DNA from: Bifidobacteriaceae bacterium
GTDB lineage: Bacteria; Actinomycetota; Actinomycetes; Actinomycetales; WQXJ01
NCBI GenBank assembly: GCA_031272885.1
Contig: JAISSX010000037.1
Span: 79,034-143,033, forward strand
Length of the DNA: 64,000 bases
Reading direction: 5' to 3'
A program made the position numbers and the translations under genes. Under the pieces are notes generated by a model. It made no database searches, was not told where the DNA came from, and worked only from the letters and a program-made list of their open reading frames with translations. Position 1 is the first letter of the stretch, and each line of letters starts with the position of its first letter. Positions 19,412 through 29,149 of this stretch are shown here, in pieces.

Positions 19412-22400
19412 TTACTTGACGCGGGCGCTGCCCGAGGCCACGGCCATGGTGCCGTAGCCGGTTTTCGTACCCGTCACCACCACTGAAACCGTCTGGCCGG
19501 CATCGGCCGCTTGAGGCACGTAGGTGGACGATGTCGCCCCCGGCACCACCGCGCCGCCCACCCTCCAGCGGTAGGACAAGGTCACCGCCCCAGGACCCCA
19601 CACACCCGGGTTAACCGACAAAGTCTGCCCCACCCTGGCCGAACCGACCAGCTTGACCGTGCCCGGCTCCAACACACCCAAGGCGATATCGACGGCCGGT
19701 GACATCACCGCGGCCGTGTCGTAGCCGGCCAGCGTGGCCGTCACCCGGACCGACAGCTTCTTGCCGACATCGGCCGCTTGAGGCGCGTAGCCCTGCCCGG
19801 TGGCGCCGGCCACCGCTACCCCGGCCACCAGCCACTGATAGGACAGGTTGGCTCCCGCCGGGCTCACCCCCGTCACCTGGGCGTCCGCCATGGCGCCGAC
19901 CTTGACCTGACCGCCTACAGTCACCGCGCCAACCTCGACCCGCGGCGTCGCGGCCGTCACCACCACCCCGGGCGAGGTCTTCAGGGCCGTGGTGTAACCC
20001 ACCTTCTGGCCGGTCACCACCACCGTCAGTCTCTTGCCGACATCGGCCGCCACCGGCGTGTAAGTCACCTGGGTGGCCCCTGGAATGGCCTTCCCGTCCA
20101 GCTTCCACTTGTAGGTGTAGGAGTCCGGCACCGGCACCCATGTCCCGGCGTTGGCCGTCACCGTCGAACCGACCCGCGCCTCACCCGAGATGGTTGACCA
20201 ACCGACCCGGAACGTGCCGGGCTGCGGATTGGTCACAAAGCCTTCCCAAGGATCAGGCACGGCCACCGGCTCGAGGAAGGTCTCACCGGGGTAAACCCAG
20301 CCGGAAACGGGCGTGTTCCACTCATCCGCCGGCACGTCACCCTGCAACCAGCCGGGCCGGCCGATCGACATACCGGTGGGCGCATAGGCCTTCGGCTGGA
20401 TGCGGTAGGTGCCGCCGGGCTGGGGCGCGATCCACCACTTCTGTTCCTCGGTGGCCTGGCCGTTCAAGGCCGTCAGGCGCAGCGGGCCGCCGTAGATGCC
20501 ATCATTCGGCGAGGCCGTCAAGACCAGGTTGTCCACCACCGACTTGATCACGGCGTAGCCGTCATCCGTGAAGGAGATCTCGAACTGTTGCCCCGCGGCA
20601 TTGGTATAGGCCGCCACCGCCCCGATGACGCCGTTCCGGTTCTCCAGGGCGTAGGCGTCCAGACCACCGTGCAACCGGTAGACGCCGGGCAGCAGGGGCC
20701 ACACGTCCGCGCCCGCAACCGGCTTAATGAGCTGGTTGGTGCTGTTCAAGGCCCCGGCGCTGCCGGCCCACCCGGCGCCATCGAGCGTGATAGACGTGGT
20801 GGTGCTAAGCGCCTTAACCGCCATGATCTTCGACCCGCCCGCCGTGCCGAAGCCAATCTCGCTGTAGTAGCCACCGCCGCCCACCAGGTCGCTGAAATAA
20901 CCGTGGCCGTAGTGGCCCTCCAGCACCTGGTAGTTGGCCCGTCCGGCCGCGTCCGTGCGAATGGTGCCGGCCGCCCGGCCGTCCAGATAGACGTTGATGG
21001 TGGCGTTGGCCAGGGTCCCACCCGCGGCGTCACGGAAGACGGCGTTCAGGGTGCGGATGTAGGTCAGGTCGGTGTGGGCCGAACCGCGTTCGGGGCCTTC
21101 GAACACCGGGGCGACGTTCTGCTCCGGCGTCAACAGGTTGACGCCTGGGCCTTCGATCGCGTCGATGATCCGGTTGTCCAGGCTGGGGGTCTGGTACCAG
21201 CCCAGCCGGATCGGCTGGAATTGGGCGTCATCGTGCGTGATCCGCTCGTAGGTGTTGCTCTTCAGCACGGCCCCGCCGCCAACTCCGTAAGAAGAACTGA
21301 ACTCGATCAGTTGGAAGTTGCCCATCAGCCGGTTGTTCTCGATCAAGAAATCGTTGAAGGGGTTGTCGTCCCAGGGCGTGGCAGCGCCATGGATTTCCAG
21401 GGCAGCCACCTCGTAGTTGCTGAAGGTGTCAATCCCCAACTGGGGATCCTGCATGATCTCGGCCTTGGCCACGTTGTTCCGCATCACGTTGTTGAGCGAG
21501 GACTCGCCCGTGCCGCCCGACATCCAGAACGCCTTGGCGTAACCGCAGCCCTCCCAGCACTTGACCACCGAGGTGTTGAACTCCCACAACTGGTTGTGGG
21601 CCGTCACGCCGCCCTCCGCGTAGGTGCCGTAGTCGGTGTAGCGGAAACCGCCGCCACCAGACTTGCGCCAGGAGTACTCCGGGTAGCGCTGGGTGGGGGA
21701 ATAGAACTGCATATAGGCCAGATTGTGGCGCAGCGTGGCGCCGCTGCCCCAGCCGTAGCCCTGTGGGTTGAAGCCCATGCCGAAGGCCACATTGTCTTCC
21801 ACCAGGCTGCCATCAGCCGGGCCGATCAGAATCGAGTTGGTGCTGTACGAGTCGCCGTAGACCTCGTTGTGAGTCAAGTTGCCGCTGCTGAGGCCAATAC
21901 CGGACTGACGGGCGCGGCGAACCGAGTTGTAGGACGCCTCCATGTGGCCGGTCATGACCCGGGACTGCTGGTTGCGGTTCAGAGCCTCCGTGCCCAGGTC
22001 ATAGGCCACGTTGTGGGTCACCAACGTATCGGCGCCGGTTTCGATCTGCATGCCGCGCAGGCCGTCGCCGCGGTAGAAGATGGTGACGCCGGCCACCACG
22101 TTGCCGAACCCGTCACCGTTCTGATAGGCCGCGTTGTAGATGGGCGAAAAGCCGATGTTGTACATCGAATCGGCCGCGCCGCCGTTGGCGCCTTGGACAA
22201 TGGTGCCGTTGTAGATCTTCAGGTTGTAGGCCGGGTGGGAGGTCCGGATGCCGGCCGTCGCGTCCGGATCATCGGTGTAGATGTGGGGGTTGTGGCAAAC
22301 GCCCTCCCGGTCTGGGTTGTTGAACACGGCACAGTCCACAATTGAACTGACCAGGGCCTCCTCATTGTCATAAGTCAGGGTGTGGCCGTTCAGGTCGATG

Positions 22401-23065
22401 GTGATGTTGCCGCCCTTCACCCAGAAGCCGCCTTGAGGCGCCACGATGTCCTGCGTCAGCACGTACGTGGTGCCGTTTTCGTCCAGCGGGATGACATACG
22501 GCGGCCCGGCCGGCCGGTCCTCCGGGAGGCGCACGATGTCGCTGGTGAACGTCTTGGTGGTGAAGACGTTGTCCGATGACGCCCGGGTGATGCCGTCCGT
22601 GCCCCGGTACAGCAGGCGGTAGTGGTAGGTGGTGCCCTCCTCCAGGCCGGTCAGATAGGCCAAATGGTTGTAGTAGTAGGAGTCTTCCGGCGTGGTGACG
22701 TGGCCATAGTTGGCGGTGGGGCCCCATTCGACCGCGCCCACGGCCGGCAGGGCGGTTGACCAGCCGACGGCGTGCGAGTTGTAGGAGTTGAAATCCCAGC
22801 GTGATTCCGGCGGCACCGACTGGGTGGTGCCGATGAAGGCCTGGACCTCGTTATCGGTGGCAGGCAGGAAGTACTCCAGTTTGAAGTTGTGGAAATACTC
22901 CAGGAGGTTGGCCTCCGGGTCCGGGTCGTCATACACCACCGGTGCGGCCAGGCTGGGTATCGGTGGATCGGCCTGGGCCGCCGTGGGCACCAGCAGAACG
23001 GCCAAGGCGGCTGCCCCGACCGCTGCGATGAAACGCTTGCCACAAAATGTTGTATGGGGGGACAT
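19412..23065 (-). CDS. Very large secreted protein: fibronectin-like N-terminal region, right-handed beta-helix, ricin/carbohydrate-like segment and C-terminal Ig-like repeats
   Basis: Signal peptide MSPHTTFCGKRFIAAVGAAALAVLLVPTAAQA; beta-helix-like N/G-rich region; three repeats of TYKWKLDGKAIPGATQVTYTPVAADVGKRLTVVVTGQKVGYTT type. Confidence 0.75.
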   Translation of the reverse strand: MSPHTTFCGKRFIAAVGAAALAVLLVPTAAQADPPIPSLAAPVVYDDPDPEANLLEYFHNFKLEYFLPATDNEVQAFIGTTQSVPPESRWDFNSYNSHAVGWSTALPAVGAVEWGPTANYGHVTTPEDSYYYNHLAYLTGLEEGTTYHYRLLYRGTDGITRASSDNVFTTKTFTSDIVRLPEDRPAGPPYVIPLDENGTTYVLTQDIVAPQGGFWVKGGNITIDLNGHTLTYDNEEALVSSIVDCAVFNNPDREGVCHNPHIYTDDPDATAGIRTSHPAYNLKIYNGTIVQGANGGAADSMYNIGFSPIYNAAYQNGDGFGNVVAGVTIFYRGDGLRGMQIETGADTLVTHNVAYDLGTEALNRNQQSRVMTGHMEASYNSVRRARQSGIGLSSGNLTHNEVYGDSYSTNSILIGPADGSLVEDNVAFGMGFNPQGYGWGSGATLRHNLAYMQFYSPTQRYPEYSWRKSGGGGFRYTDYGTYAEGGVTAHNQLWEFNTSVVKCWEGCGYAKAFWMSGGTGESSLNNVMRNNVAKAEIMQDPQLGIDTFSNYEVAALEIHGAATPWDDNPFNDFLIENNRLMGNFQLIEFSSSYGVGGGAVLKSNTYERITHDDAQFQPIRLGWYQTPSLDNRIIDAIEGPGVNLLTPEQNVAPVFEGPERGSAHTDLTYIRTLNAVFRDAAGGTLANATINVYLDGRAAGTIRTDAAGRANYQVLEGHYGHGYFSDLVGGGGYYSEIGFGTAGGSKIMAVKALSTTTSITLDGAGWAGSAGALNSTNQLIKPVAGADVWPLLPGVYRLHGGLDAYALENRNGVIGAVAAYTNAAGQQFEISFTDDGYAVIKSVVDNLVLTASPNDGIYGGPLRLTALNGQATEEQKWWIAPQPGGTYRIQPKAYAPTGMSIGRPGWLQGDVPADEWNTPVSGWVYPGETFLEPVAVPDPWEGFVTNPQPGTFRVGWSTISGEARVGSTVTANAGTWVPVPDSYTYKWKLDGKAIPGATQVTYTPVAADVGKRLTVVVTGQKVGYTTALKTSPGVVVTAATPRVEVGAVTVGGQVKVGAMADAQVTGVSPAGANLSYQWLVAGVAVAGATGQGYAPQAADVGKKLSVRVTATLAGYDTAAVMSPAVDIALGVLEPGTVKLVGSARVGQTLSVNPGVWGPGAVTLSYRWRVGGAVVPGATSSTYVPQAADAGQTVSVVVTGTKTGYGTMAVASGSARVK

Positions 23066-23268
23066 GACAGCTCCTTTGCTGCCGGACTGCTGAGCGGGAC
23101 CATGCTCTGTGCCGAGCTTACAACCCAGGTCGCGGGCACAACAGGGCCAATTCGGGCCAGTTTCGGCCGGACCCAGCCGGGGAACGGCTGCGACGCCCAT
23201 TCGGCGTGGTGGATTGGACGCAAGGCCAGCCAAAATGGCATGATGTCCCTCTGTGCGTAAGCACGCTC

Positions 23269-23342
23269 GGCCCCGTGGCGCAGTTGGTTAGCGCGCCGCC
23301 CTGTCACGGCGGAGGTCGCGGGTTCAAGTCCCGTCGGGGTCG
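23269..23342 (+). tRNA. tRNA-Asp (anticodon GTC)
   Basis: GGCCCCG/CGGGGTC acceptor, CTGTCAC anticodon loop, GGTTCAAGTCC T-arm. Confidence 0.95.
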
Positions 23343-23346
23343 CGGA

Positions 23347-23379
23347 AAGAAGGGCTGACCGTAGTGGTCAGCCCTTCTT
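23347..23379 (+). terminator. Perfect hairpin between two tRNA genes
   Basis: AAGAAGGGCTGACC-GTAGT-GGTCAGCCCTTCTT, 14-bp perfect stem. Confidence 0.6.
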
Positions 23380-23383
23380 GCCG

Positions 23384-23456
23384 GGCTCGATAGCTCAGTT
23401 GGGAGAGCGTCCGCCTGAAAAGCGGAAGGTCACCGGATCGACGCCGGTTCGAGCCA
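23384..23456 (+). tRNA. tRNA-Phe (anticodon GAA)
   Basis: GGCTCGA/TCGAGCC acceptor, CTGAAAA anticodon loop. Confidence 0.92.
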
Positions 23457-23524
23457 CGCCAACCCCGCAAGCGCGACCATCCCTTGCGGGGTTGCTGCAC
23501 GTCTGGGGCCGGTTGGCTGGTCGA

Positions 23525-23977
23525 TCAAGGCCGCCACAAGACCAGGGCCCGGCCCTGGCTGGACGGCTCACGGGGAGCCCTTTGACCACGGGCCAGCGAC
23601 ACGGCATCGCCCGAAGCCGCCACCGCGAAAACCCGCCGGCCCGGGTAGGCCGCCGCCTTCAGATTCTCCAACTGGGCCCGCAGTTCGCGGTTCTCCTTCT
23701 CCAGGTGCAGGATGCGCTTGATGCCGGCCAGGTTGATGCCCTCTTCGGCGGACAGTCGCTGCACCTCGCGCAGCGTGGCCACGTCCCGCAGCGAATAGCG
23801 CCGCCCGCGGCCCCGCGCCCGGCCCGGTACCACCAGCCCCAGCCGGTCGTATTGGCGCAGCGTCTGGGGGTGCATGCCGGCCAGTTGGGCGGCCTGCGAG
23901 ATCAGGTACAGCGGCGTGTCTTCGTCTGGCGGGCCGGCCACCGCCACACGCACATCGATCCGCACCGTCGGGCTCAT
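23525..23977 (-). CDS. hspR: HspR, MerR-family heat-shock repressor
   Basis: LYLISQAAQLAGMHPQTLRQYDRLGLVVPGRARGRGRRYS; last gene of dnaK-grpE-dnaJ-hspR. Confidence 0.93.
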   Translation of the reverse strand: MSPTVRIDVRVAVAGPPDEDTPLYLISQAAQLAGMHPQTLRQYDRLGLVVPGRARGRGRRYSLRDVATLREVQRLSAEEGINLAGIKRILHLEKENRELRAQLENLKAAAYPGRRVFAVAASGDAVSLARGQRAPREPSSQGRALVLWRP

Positions 23978-24966
23978 TCGGCCGCCCGCTCTTTCAGTTC
24001 CGCCCGTGGGTCATCACCCTTGGTCGCTTCGCGCAGTGCCTCCAGCGCGTCTTTGGCCGCCCCGCTGACCTTCTGTGGCACGGCTACCTGCACCGACACC
24101 AGCAGGTCACCGGTGCCCTTGGCGGTCTTGATGCCCTTGCCTTTGACCCGCAACACCCTGCCCGATGGCGTCCCCCCCGGCACCTTGACGGCCACCGTTG
24201 AGCCGTCCAGGACGGGTACGTCCACCCGGGCACCCAGGGCCGCCTCGGCGAACGTCACCGGCACCGTCACCCGCAGGTTGTTGCCGTCCAGGGCGAACAC
24301 CGGGTGGGGTGGCACGTTGACAGTGATGATCAGGTCACCGGCCGGTCCGCCGGTGGCCGATGGCGACCCTTTGCCGGCCAGTTTGATCTTCTGGCCGTCG
24401 TGTACCCCCGGCGGGATGCGCACCGTCAACGGCTTGCCGTCCAGGCTGAGGCTCTGGGTTGAGCCCTCCACCGCCTGGCGGAACGGCAGCGTGACGGAGG
24501 CGTGGATATCGCCGCCCTTGACCGGCATCGGGGGCCTGCCGTAGCTGCCGCCGAAGCCGCCGCCGGCAAACCCGCCCAGCAGGTCTTCCAGGTTGATGCC
24601 GCCGGCGCTGCCGCCGTTGGTGCTGAAGCGCACCCGGCCACCGCCCGGGCCGAACATGCCACTGAACAGGTCCTCGAACCCGCCGCCGCCGGCGCCGCCG
24701 GCGCCGGCCGAGAACCGCGCCCCGCCGGATGCCATGGCCCGCACGCCGTCGTACTGCTTGCGCTGATCGGCGTCGGACAACACCGAGTAGGCCTCGCTGA
24801 CCTCCTTGAAGCGTTCCTCGGCTGCCTTGTCACCCGGGTGGGCGTCCGGGTGCAACTCCCGCGCCAAGCGCCGGTAGGCCTTCTTGATGGTGGTCTGATC
24901 GGCGTCTTTGGCCACGCCCAGGGTCTTGTAGAAGTCCTTCTCGAACCAGTCCTGTCCCGCCATCAA
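23974..24966 (-). CDS. dnaJ: DnaJ chaperone (type lacking the zinc finger)
   Basis: DFYKTLGVAKDADQTTIKKAYRRLARELHPDAHPGDKAAEERFKEVSEAYSVLSD J-domain with HPD. Confidence 0.93.
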   Translation of the reverse strand: MMAGQDWFEKDFYKTLGVAKDADQTTIKKAYRRLARELHPDAHPGDKAAEERFKEVSEAYSVLSDADQRKQYDGVRAMASGGARFSAGAGGAGGGGFEDLFSGMFGPGGGRVRFSTNGGSAGGINLEDLLGGFAGGGFGGSYGRPPMPVKGGDIHASVTLPFRQAVEGSTQSLSLDGKPLTVRIPPGVHDGQKIKLAGKGSPSATGGPAGDLIITVNVPPHPVFALDGNNLRVTVPVTFAEAALGARVDVPVLDGSTVAVKVPGGTPSGRVLRVKGKGIKTAKGTGDLLVSVQVAVPQKVSGAAKDALEALREATKGDDPRAELKERAAE

Positions 24967-25598
24967 ACCTCCTGGTCTTCGACCCCCACACGGGCCGGCC
25001 GCAGCAGCCGGTCACCCATGCGGTAACCGGGTTGCAGCACGGCGAAGATGGTGGGGCCGGTGGCGTCGGGGCTGGTCTGATGCAGCAGCGCCTCGTGGAT
25101 GGACGGGTCGAAGGCTTCGCCGATGGCGCCGTAACGTTCCAGGCCGTACTTGCCCAGGGCGGCCTCGAGCTTTTCGGCCACCGCTTTGAACGGGCCCTCC
25201 AGGTCGCCCGCGTCGCGGGCGGCCTGGAGATCGTCCAGCACCGGGATCAGCGTGGTCAGGACATCGGCCGTGGCGTTGTCGCCGGCCGTGGCCCGGTCGC
25301 GTTCCACCCGCTTGCGGTAGTTGGCGTATTCGGCCACCACCCGCTGCAGGTCCTCGGTGCGCACCGCCAGTTCTTCCCGGGCGGCGATCAGTTCGGCGGC
25401 GGCGATGACTTCGTCTTCGAGTGCCTCATACACTTCGGGGGTGACGGACTCTGCCACAGCCGCCGCGGCATCGGACCGGGCCGCCCCGGTGACCGGATCC
25501 ACCTTGCGGCGGTCGCGGATCACCGGGCCGGTGGTCTGGCCTTCTTCAGGGGTGCCCTCACTAGCCTGGCCGGCTTGGTTCGGCTCGGCCATGTTCAC
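24963..25598 (-). CDS. grpE: Nucleotide exchange factor GrpE
   Basis: [69 protein letters not shown]. Confidence 0.93.
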   Translation of the reverse strand: MNMAEPNQAGQASEGTPEEGQTTGPVIRDRRKVDPVTGAARSDAAAAVAESVTPEVYEALEDEVIAAAELIAAREELAVRTEDLQRVVAEYANYRKRVERDRATAGDNATADVLTTLIPVLDDLQAARDAGDLEGPFKAVAEKLEAALGKYGLERYGAIGEAFDPSIHEALLHQTSPDATGPTIFAVLQPGYRMGDRLLRPARVGVEDQEV

Positions 25599-27475
25599 GC
25601 CTGGTCTTCGTCGATGACCTCGGCGTCCACGATGTCCTCATCGGACGGCGTAGACCCGCCGGACCCGGCCCCAGCGCCGGCCGAGGGGCCGTCCCCGGCC
25701 TGCCCGGCGGCATCGGCCGCACCCTGTTGGGCGTACAACGCCTGGCCGATCTTCTGGGCGGCAGCGGACAGGGCGGCCTGCTTGGCCTTGACCTCTTCCG
25801 CGTCGGTTCCCTCGAGGGCCTTCTTCAGGTCATCCAGGGCGGCCTGCACCTCGGTCTTGACGTCATCGGGCAGCTTGTCGCCGTTCTCGCGCAACAGTGC
25901 CTCGGTCTGGTAGCTGAGCTGCTCGGCCGTGTTGCGGATCTCGGCCTCTTCGCGGCGCTTCTTGTCCTCCGCGGCGTGAGCCTCGGCATCGCGCACCATT
26001 CGGTCGATCTCATCCTTCGGCAACGCCGAACCGCCCGAGATCGTCATCGACTGTTCCTTGCCAGTGCCCCGGTCCTTGGCGCTGACGTGCACAATGCCGT
26101 TGGCGTCGATGTCGAACGTGACCTCGATCTGCGGCACGCCCCGCGGCGCCGGCGCAATGCCTGTCAGTTCGAACGTGCCCAGCGCCTTGTTGTCCCGCGC
26201 CAGGGAACGTTCGCCCTGGTAGACCTGGATCAACACGGACGGCTGGTTGTCATCCGCCGTGGAGAAAATCTCCGACCGCTTGGTGGGGATCGCCGTGTTG
26301 CGTTCGATCAGGGTGGTCATGACACCGCCCTTGGTTTCGATGCCCAGCGACAGCGGCGTGACGTCGATCAACAGCACGTCCTTGCGCTCACCAGCAATGA
26401 CGCCGGCTTGCAGAGCCGCGCCCACGGCCACCACTTCGTCCGGGTTGACGCCCTTGTTGGGCTCCTTGCCGCCGGTCAGTTCCTTGACCAGGGCCGGCAC
26501 GGCAGGCATGCGGGTGGAGCCGCCCACCAGGATGACGTGGTTGATTTCGCTGACCGAAATGCCGGCGTCGGCAATGACCGACTGGAACGGCCGGCGGCAA
26601 CGCTCCAGCAGGTCCTTGGTCATCTCTTCGAACTGGGCCCGGGACAGCTTGGTGTCCAGGTGCAGCGGGCCGGCCTCGGTGACCGACAGGTACTGCAGCG
26701 AGATGGTGGTGGTGGTAGCGGTGCTCAGTTCCTTCTTGGCCTGTTCGGCCGCGTCCTTCAACCGCTGCAGGGCGATCTTGTCCTTCGACAGGTCAACGCC
26801 GCTGGACTTCTTGACCTCGGCCACCAGCCAGTCGACGATGCGGGCGTCCCAGTCGTCACCGCCCAGGCGGTTGTCGCCGCTGGTGGCACGCACCTGGATG
26901 GTGCTGAAGCCGTCGTCTTCCTTGCCCACTTCCAGCAGCGAGACGTCGAACGTGCCGCCACCCAGGTCGAACACCAGGATCAGCTCGTCGTGCTTCGACT
27001 TGTCGAGGCCGTAGGCCAGCGCCGCGGCGGTCGGTTCGTTGATGATGCGCTGCACCTTGAGGCCGGCGATTTCGCCCGCTTCCTTGGTGGCCTGACGCTG
27101 GGCGTCGTTGAAGTAGGCCGGCACGGTGATGACGGCCTCGGTGACCGGTTCACCCAGGTAGGCCTCGGCATCGGCCTTCAACTTGCCCAGTACCCGGGCC
27201 GAGATCTCTTGGGCGGTATACGCCTTGCCATCGATGTCGATGCGCCAGTCGGTCCCCATGTGCCGTTTGACGGAGCTGATAGTGCGGTCCACGTTGGTGA
27301 CGGCCTGCCGCTTGGCGACCTCACCCACCAGAACCTCACCGCTCTTGGTGAAGGCCACCACCGACGGGGTGGTGCGCTGGCCTTCGGCGTTGGGAATGAC
27401 GGTGGGGTCGCCGCCTTCCAGTGCCGCAACCACAGAGTTGGTGGTGCCCAGGTCAATACCGACTACACGTGCCAT
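25595..27475 (-). CDS. dnaK: Hsp70 chaperone DnaK
   Basis: [63 protein letters not shown]. Confidence 0.98.
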   Translation of the reverse strand: MARVVGIDLGTTNSVVAALEGGDPTVIPNAEGQRTTPSVVAFTKSGEVLVGEVAKRQAVTNVDRTISSVKRHMGTDWRIDIDGKAYTAQEISARVLGKLKADAEAYLGEPVTEAVITVPAYFNDAQRQATKEAGEIAGLKVQRIINEPTAAALAYGLDKSKHDELILVFDLGGGTFDVSLLEVGKEDDGFSTIQVRATSGDNRLGGDDWDARIVDWLVAEVKKSSGVDLSKDKIALQRLKDAAEQAKKELSTATTTTISLQYLSVTEAGPLHLDTKLSRAQFEEMTKDLLERCRRPFQSVIADAGISVSEINHVILVGGSTRMPAVPALVKELTGGKEPNKGVNPDEVVAVGAALQAGVIAGERKDVLLIDVTPLSLGIETKGGVMTTLIERNTAIPTKRSEIFSTADDNQPSVLIQVYQGERSLARDNKALGTFELTGIAPAPRGVPQIEVTFDIDANGIVHVSAKDRGTGKEQSMTISGGSALPKDEIDRMVRDAEAHAAEDKKRREEAEIRNTAEQLSYQTEALLRENGDKLPDDVKTEVQAALDDLKKALEGTDAEEVKAKQAALSAAAQKIGQALYAQQGAADAAGQAGDGPSAGAGAGSGGSTPSDEDIVDAEVIDEDQA

Positions 27476-27521
27476 AACTTGTTGCTTCCTTGTTGGTTGG
27501 GGGCCGGGGTGGCCCGTTGAT

Positions 27522-27542
27522 CTTGAGTCTTCCGGACTCAAG
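27522..27542 (-). promoter_or_regulatory. HAIR operator 1 (HspR binding site)
   Basis: CTTGAGT-N7-ACTCAAG, perfect inverted repeat upstream of dnaK. Confidence 0.92.
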
Positions 27543-27574
27543 TTTGACACCACTGCTCGATGGCGTCAAGTCAA

Positions 27575-27595
27575 GTTGAGTCGGTGCGGCTCAAC
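27575..27595 (-). promoter_or_regulatory. HAIR-like operator 2
   Basis: GTTGAGT-N7-GCTCAAC inverted repeat, same 7+7+7 geometry. Confidence 0.75.
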
Positions 27596-27633
27596 TTTGT
27601 GTGGTCTGCGTTACAGGGCTGGTCTCGGGTGAA

Positions 27634-27684
27634 AATCAGGGGCCAATCAGGGTGCCTTAGGGGTGCTTCCCCCATAGTGGACCG
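27634..27684 (+). promoter_or_regulatory. Putative regulatory element with tandem TCAGGG boxes, shared with 34357-34407
   Basis: TCAGGG-N5-TCAGGGTG...GGGG.GC.TCCCCCAT.G.GG.CCG; two hexamers 11 bp apart, second box 65 bp before ATG. Confidence 0.6.
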
Positions 27685-27711
27685 GTCCAGGTGCCTCCTA
27701 GCCTCTGGTAC

Positions 27712-28740
27712 ATGACGAATCAAGTCCCCCTCTTTTTCGCAACCCCTCGTGCCCGGCGTGTCAGCCTGTGTGTGGCCGCGGGCGCCATCGGCCTGGCGGC
27801 GGCCGGCCTACTTGGTGGGTGCAGCGCCCAGTCTTGGGCCGCCACCGAAACGGAATCCACCGACTTCGCCCTGACTGGCACCGATGTAACCATCACCACC
27901 GGCAGCGGCGACCTGGTCATCACACCCGGAAACGTGGACCGCGTCCAAGTGACCAGGAAGGTCAAGGGCGCCGAGGCCCAATGGGAGCTGAAGGCCGGCC
28001 TGGTTTCGGCCGATGGCGGTACCACCGACCTGATCGAACTGCGGCACAACTGCAAGACCACCATCGGCAACTGTGCCGTCAGCTATGAGGTGACCGTGCC
28101 CACGGGTGTGACCGTCCACCTGTCCACCGACAGCGGCAACGTGGACGCCAGCGGCTTCGCGGACGGGTTGGCCATCAAGACCACCCACGGTGATATCGCG
28201 GTTAGCCACCTGACCTGCGCCGTTGGCATTATCACCGACAGCGGCAACGCTGATCTGGACGACATCCAAGGCAACGTCGAGGCCACTGCCACCACCGGCG
28301 ACATGGTTATCAATAACGTCGCTGCCGACCATGTCACCGTCAGCACCACCAGCGGCAACGTCACCTTGAACAGTGTCCAGGCGGACGTCGCGGTCACCAC
28401 CACCACTGGCGACATCAGCGGCACCGACGTCACCGGCGACAGCTTCGCGGCCGTCGCCACCAGCGGCAACGTCACCACGAGCGGCCTGGGTGCGGCCACG
28501 GTGGCGGCCGGCACCACCACTGGGGACATCAACTTGACCTTGACCAGTGTGCCGAGCACGTTAGCGGTTAAGTCCGACACCTCCACCATCACCTTGGCGG
28601 TGCCGCAAGCGAACTACGCGGTGGACCTCGACTCGCCGCATGGCGACGTCACATCGGCCATCCCCAACACCGCCGGCGCCTCAAACACCATTACGGCCAG
28701 TAGCGACAGCGGCGACATCAGCCTGCACTGGGCCGGCTAA
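27712..28740 (+). CDS. DUF4097-like beta-helical lipoprotein (paralog of 34434-35339)
   Basis: Lipobox LLGGC; ESTDFALTGTDVTITTGSGDLVITPG; repeated SGN/TGD beta-strand turns. Confidence 0.7.
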   Translation: MTNQVPLFFATPRARRVSLCVAAGAIGLAAAGLLGGCSAQSWAATETESTDFALTGTDVTITTGSGDLVITPGNVDRVQVTRKVKGAEAQWELKAGLVSADGGTTDLIELRHNCKTTIGNCAVSYEVTVPTGVTVHLSTDSGNVDASGFADGLAIKTTHGDIAVSHLTCAVGIITDSGNADLDDIQGNVEATATTGDMVINNVAADHVTVSTTSGNVTLNSVQADVAVTTTTGDISGTDVTGDSFAAVATSGNVTTSGLGAATVAAGTTTGDINLTLTSVPSTLAVKSDTSTITLAVPQANYAVDLDSPHGDVTSAIPNTAGASNTITASSDSGDISLHWAG

Positions 28741-29020
28741 GAGTCGCTGGCTGCTATCTCCCTGGCGGTTTCGGAAAGAGTCATGCACCAAAAGGGGGAC
28801 CTGATCGCCTATTTGGTACGCGCCAGAGAGCCAGGCAGCGCTATTCGGACATCGACCGGAACCCTTTGGTTTGTGTTTGTACAGGTCAACGCTTTGGGCT
28901 GGTTGTGGTGAGGTGGTCCTGGCCGGGTGTTGGCTGATTGAACCGGCCGTTGGGTGTACCACATAAGCGATTAGGTCGCTGTTGTGAGCGTGGGGTCGTG
29001 TTGTTGGTGTCGTGGCTGGC

Positions 29021-29125
29021 CGTTACAGGGGACGGTTCCACGGAGCGCGTTACAGGGGACATTACAGGGGACGGTTCCGCGGAGCGCGTTACAGGGGACA
29101 TTACAGGGGACGGTTCCGTGGACCC
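29021..29125. repeat. Short tandem repeat array (39-bp unit)
   Basis: CGTTACAGGGGACATTACAGGGGACGGTTCCGCGGAGCG at 29048-29086, degenerate copy 29087-29125, shortened copy 29021-29047. Confidence 0.85.
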
Positions 29126-29149
29126 GCCCCCAGTAACGCGAGAAGAGCC

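Noticed and set aside
20588-22345. 585-aa plus-strand ORF opposite the beta-helix protein
   Set aside because: High-GC shadow ORF with no recognisable domain; the opposite strand gives a coherent secreted protein
25727-27520. 597-aa plus-strand ORF antisense to dnaK
   Set aside because: Well-known type of spurious long ORF opposite dnaK; no independent evidence of coding
29021-29125. Repeat array considered as a CRISPR
   Set aside because: Repeats are contiguous with no unique spacers and no cas genes nearby
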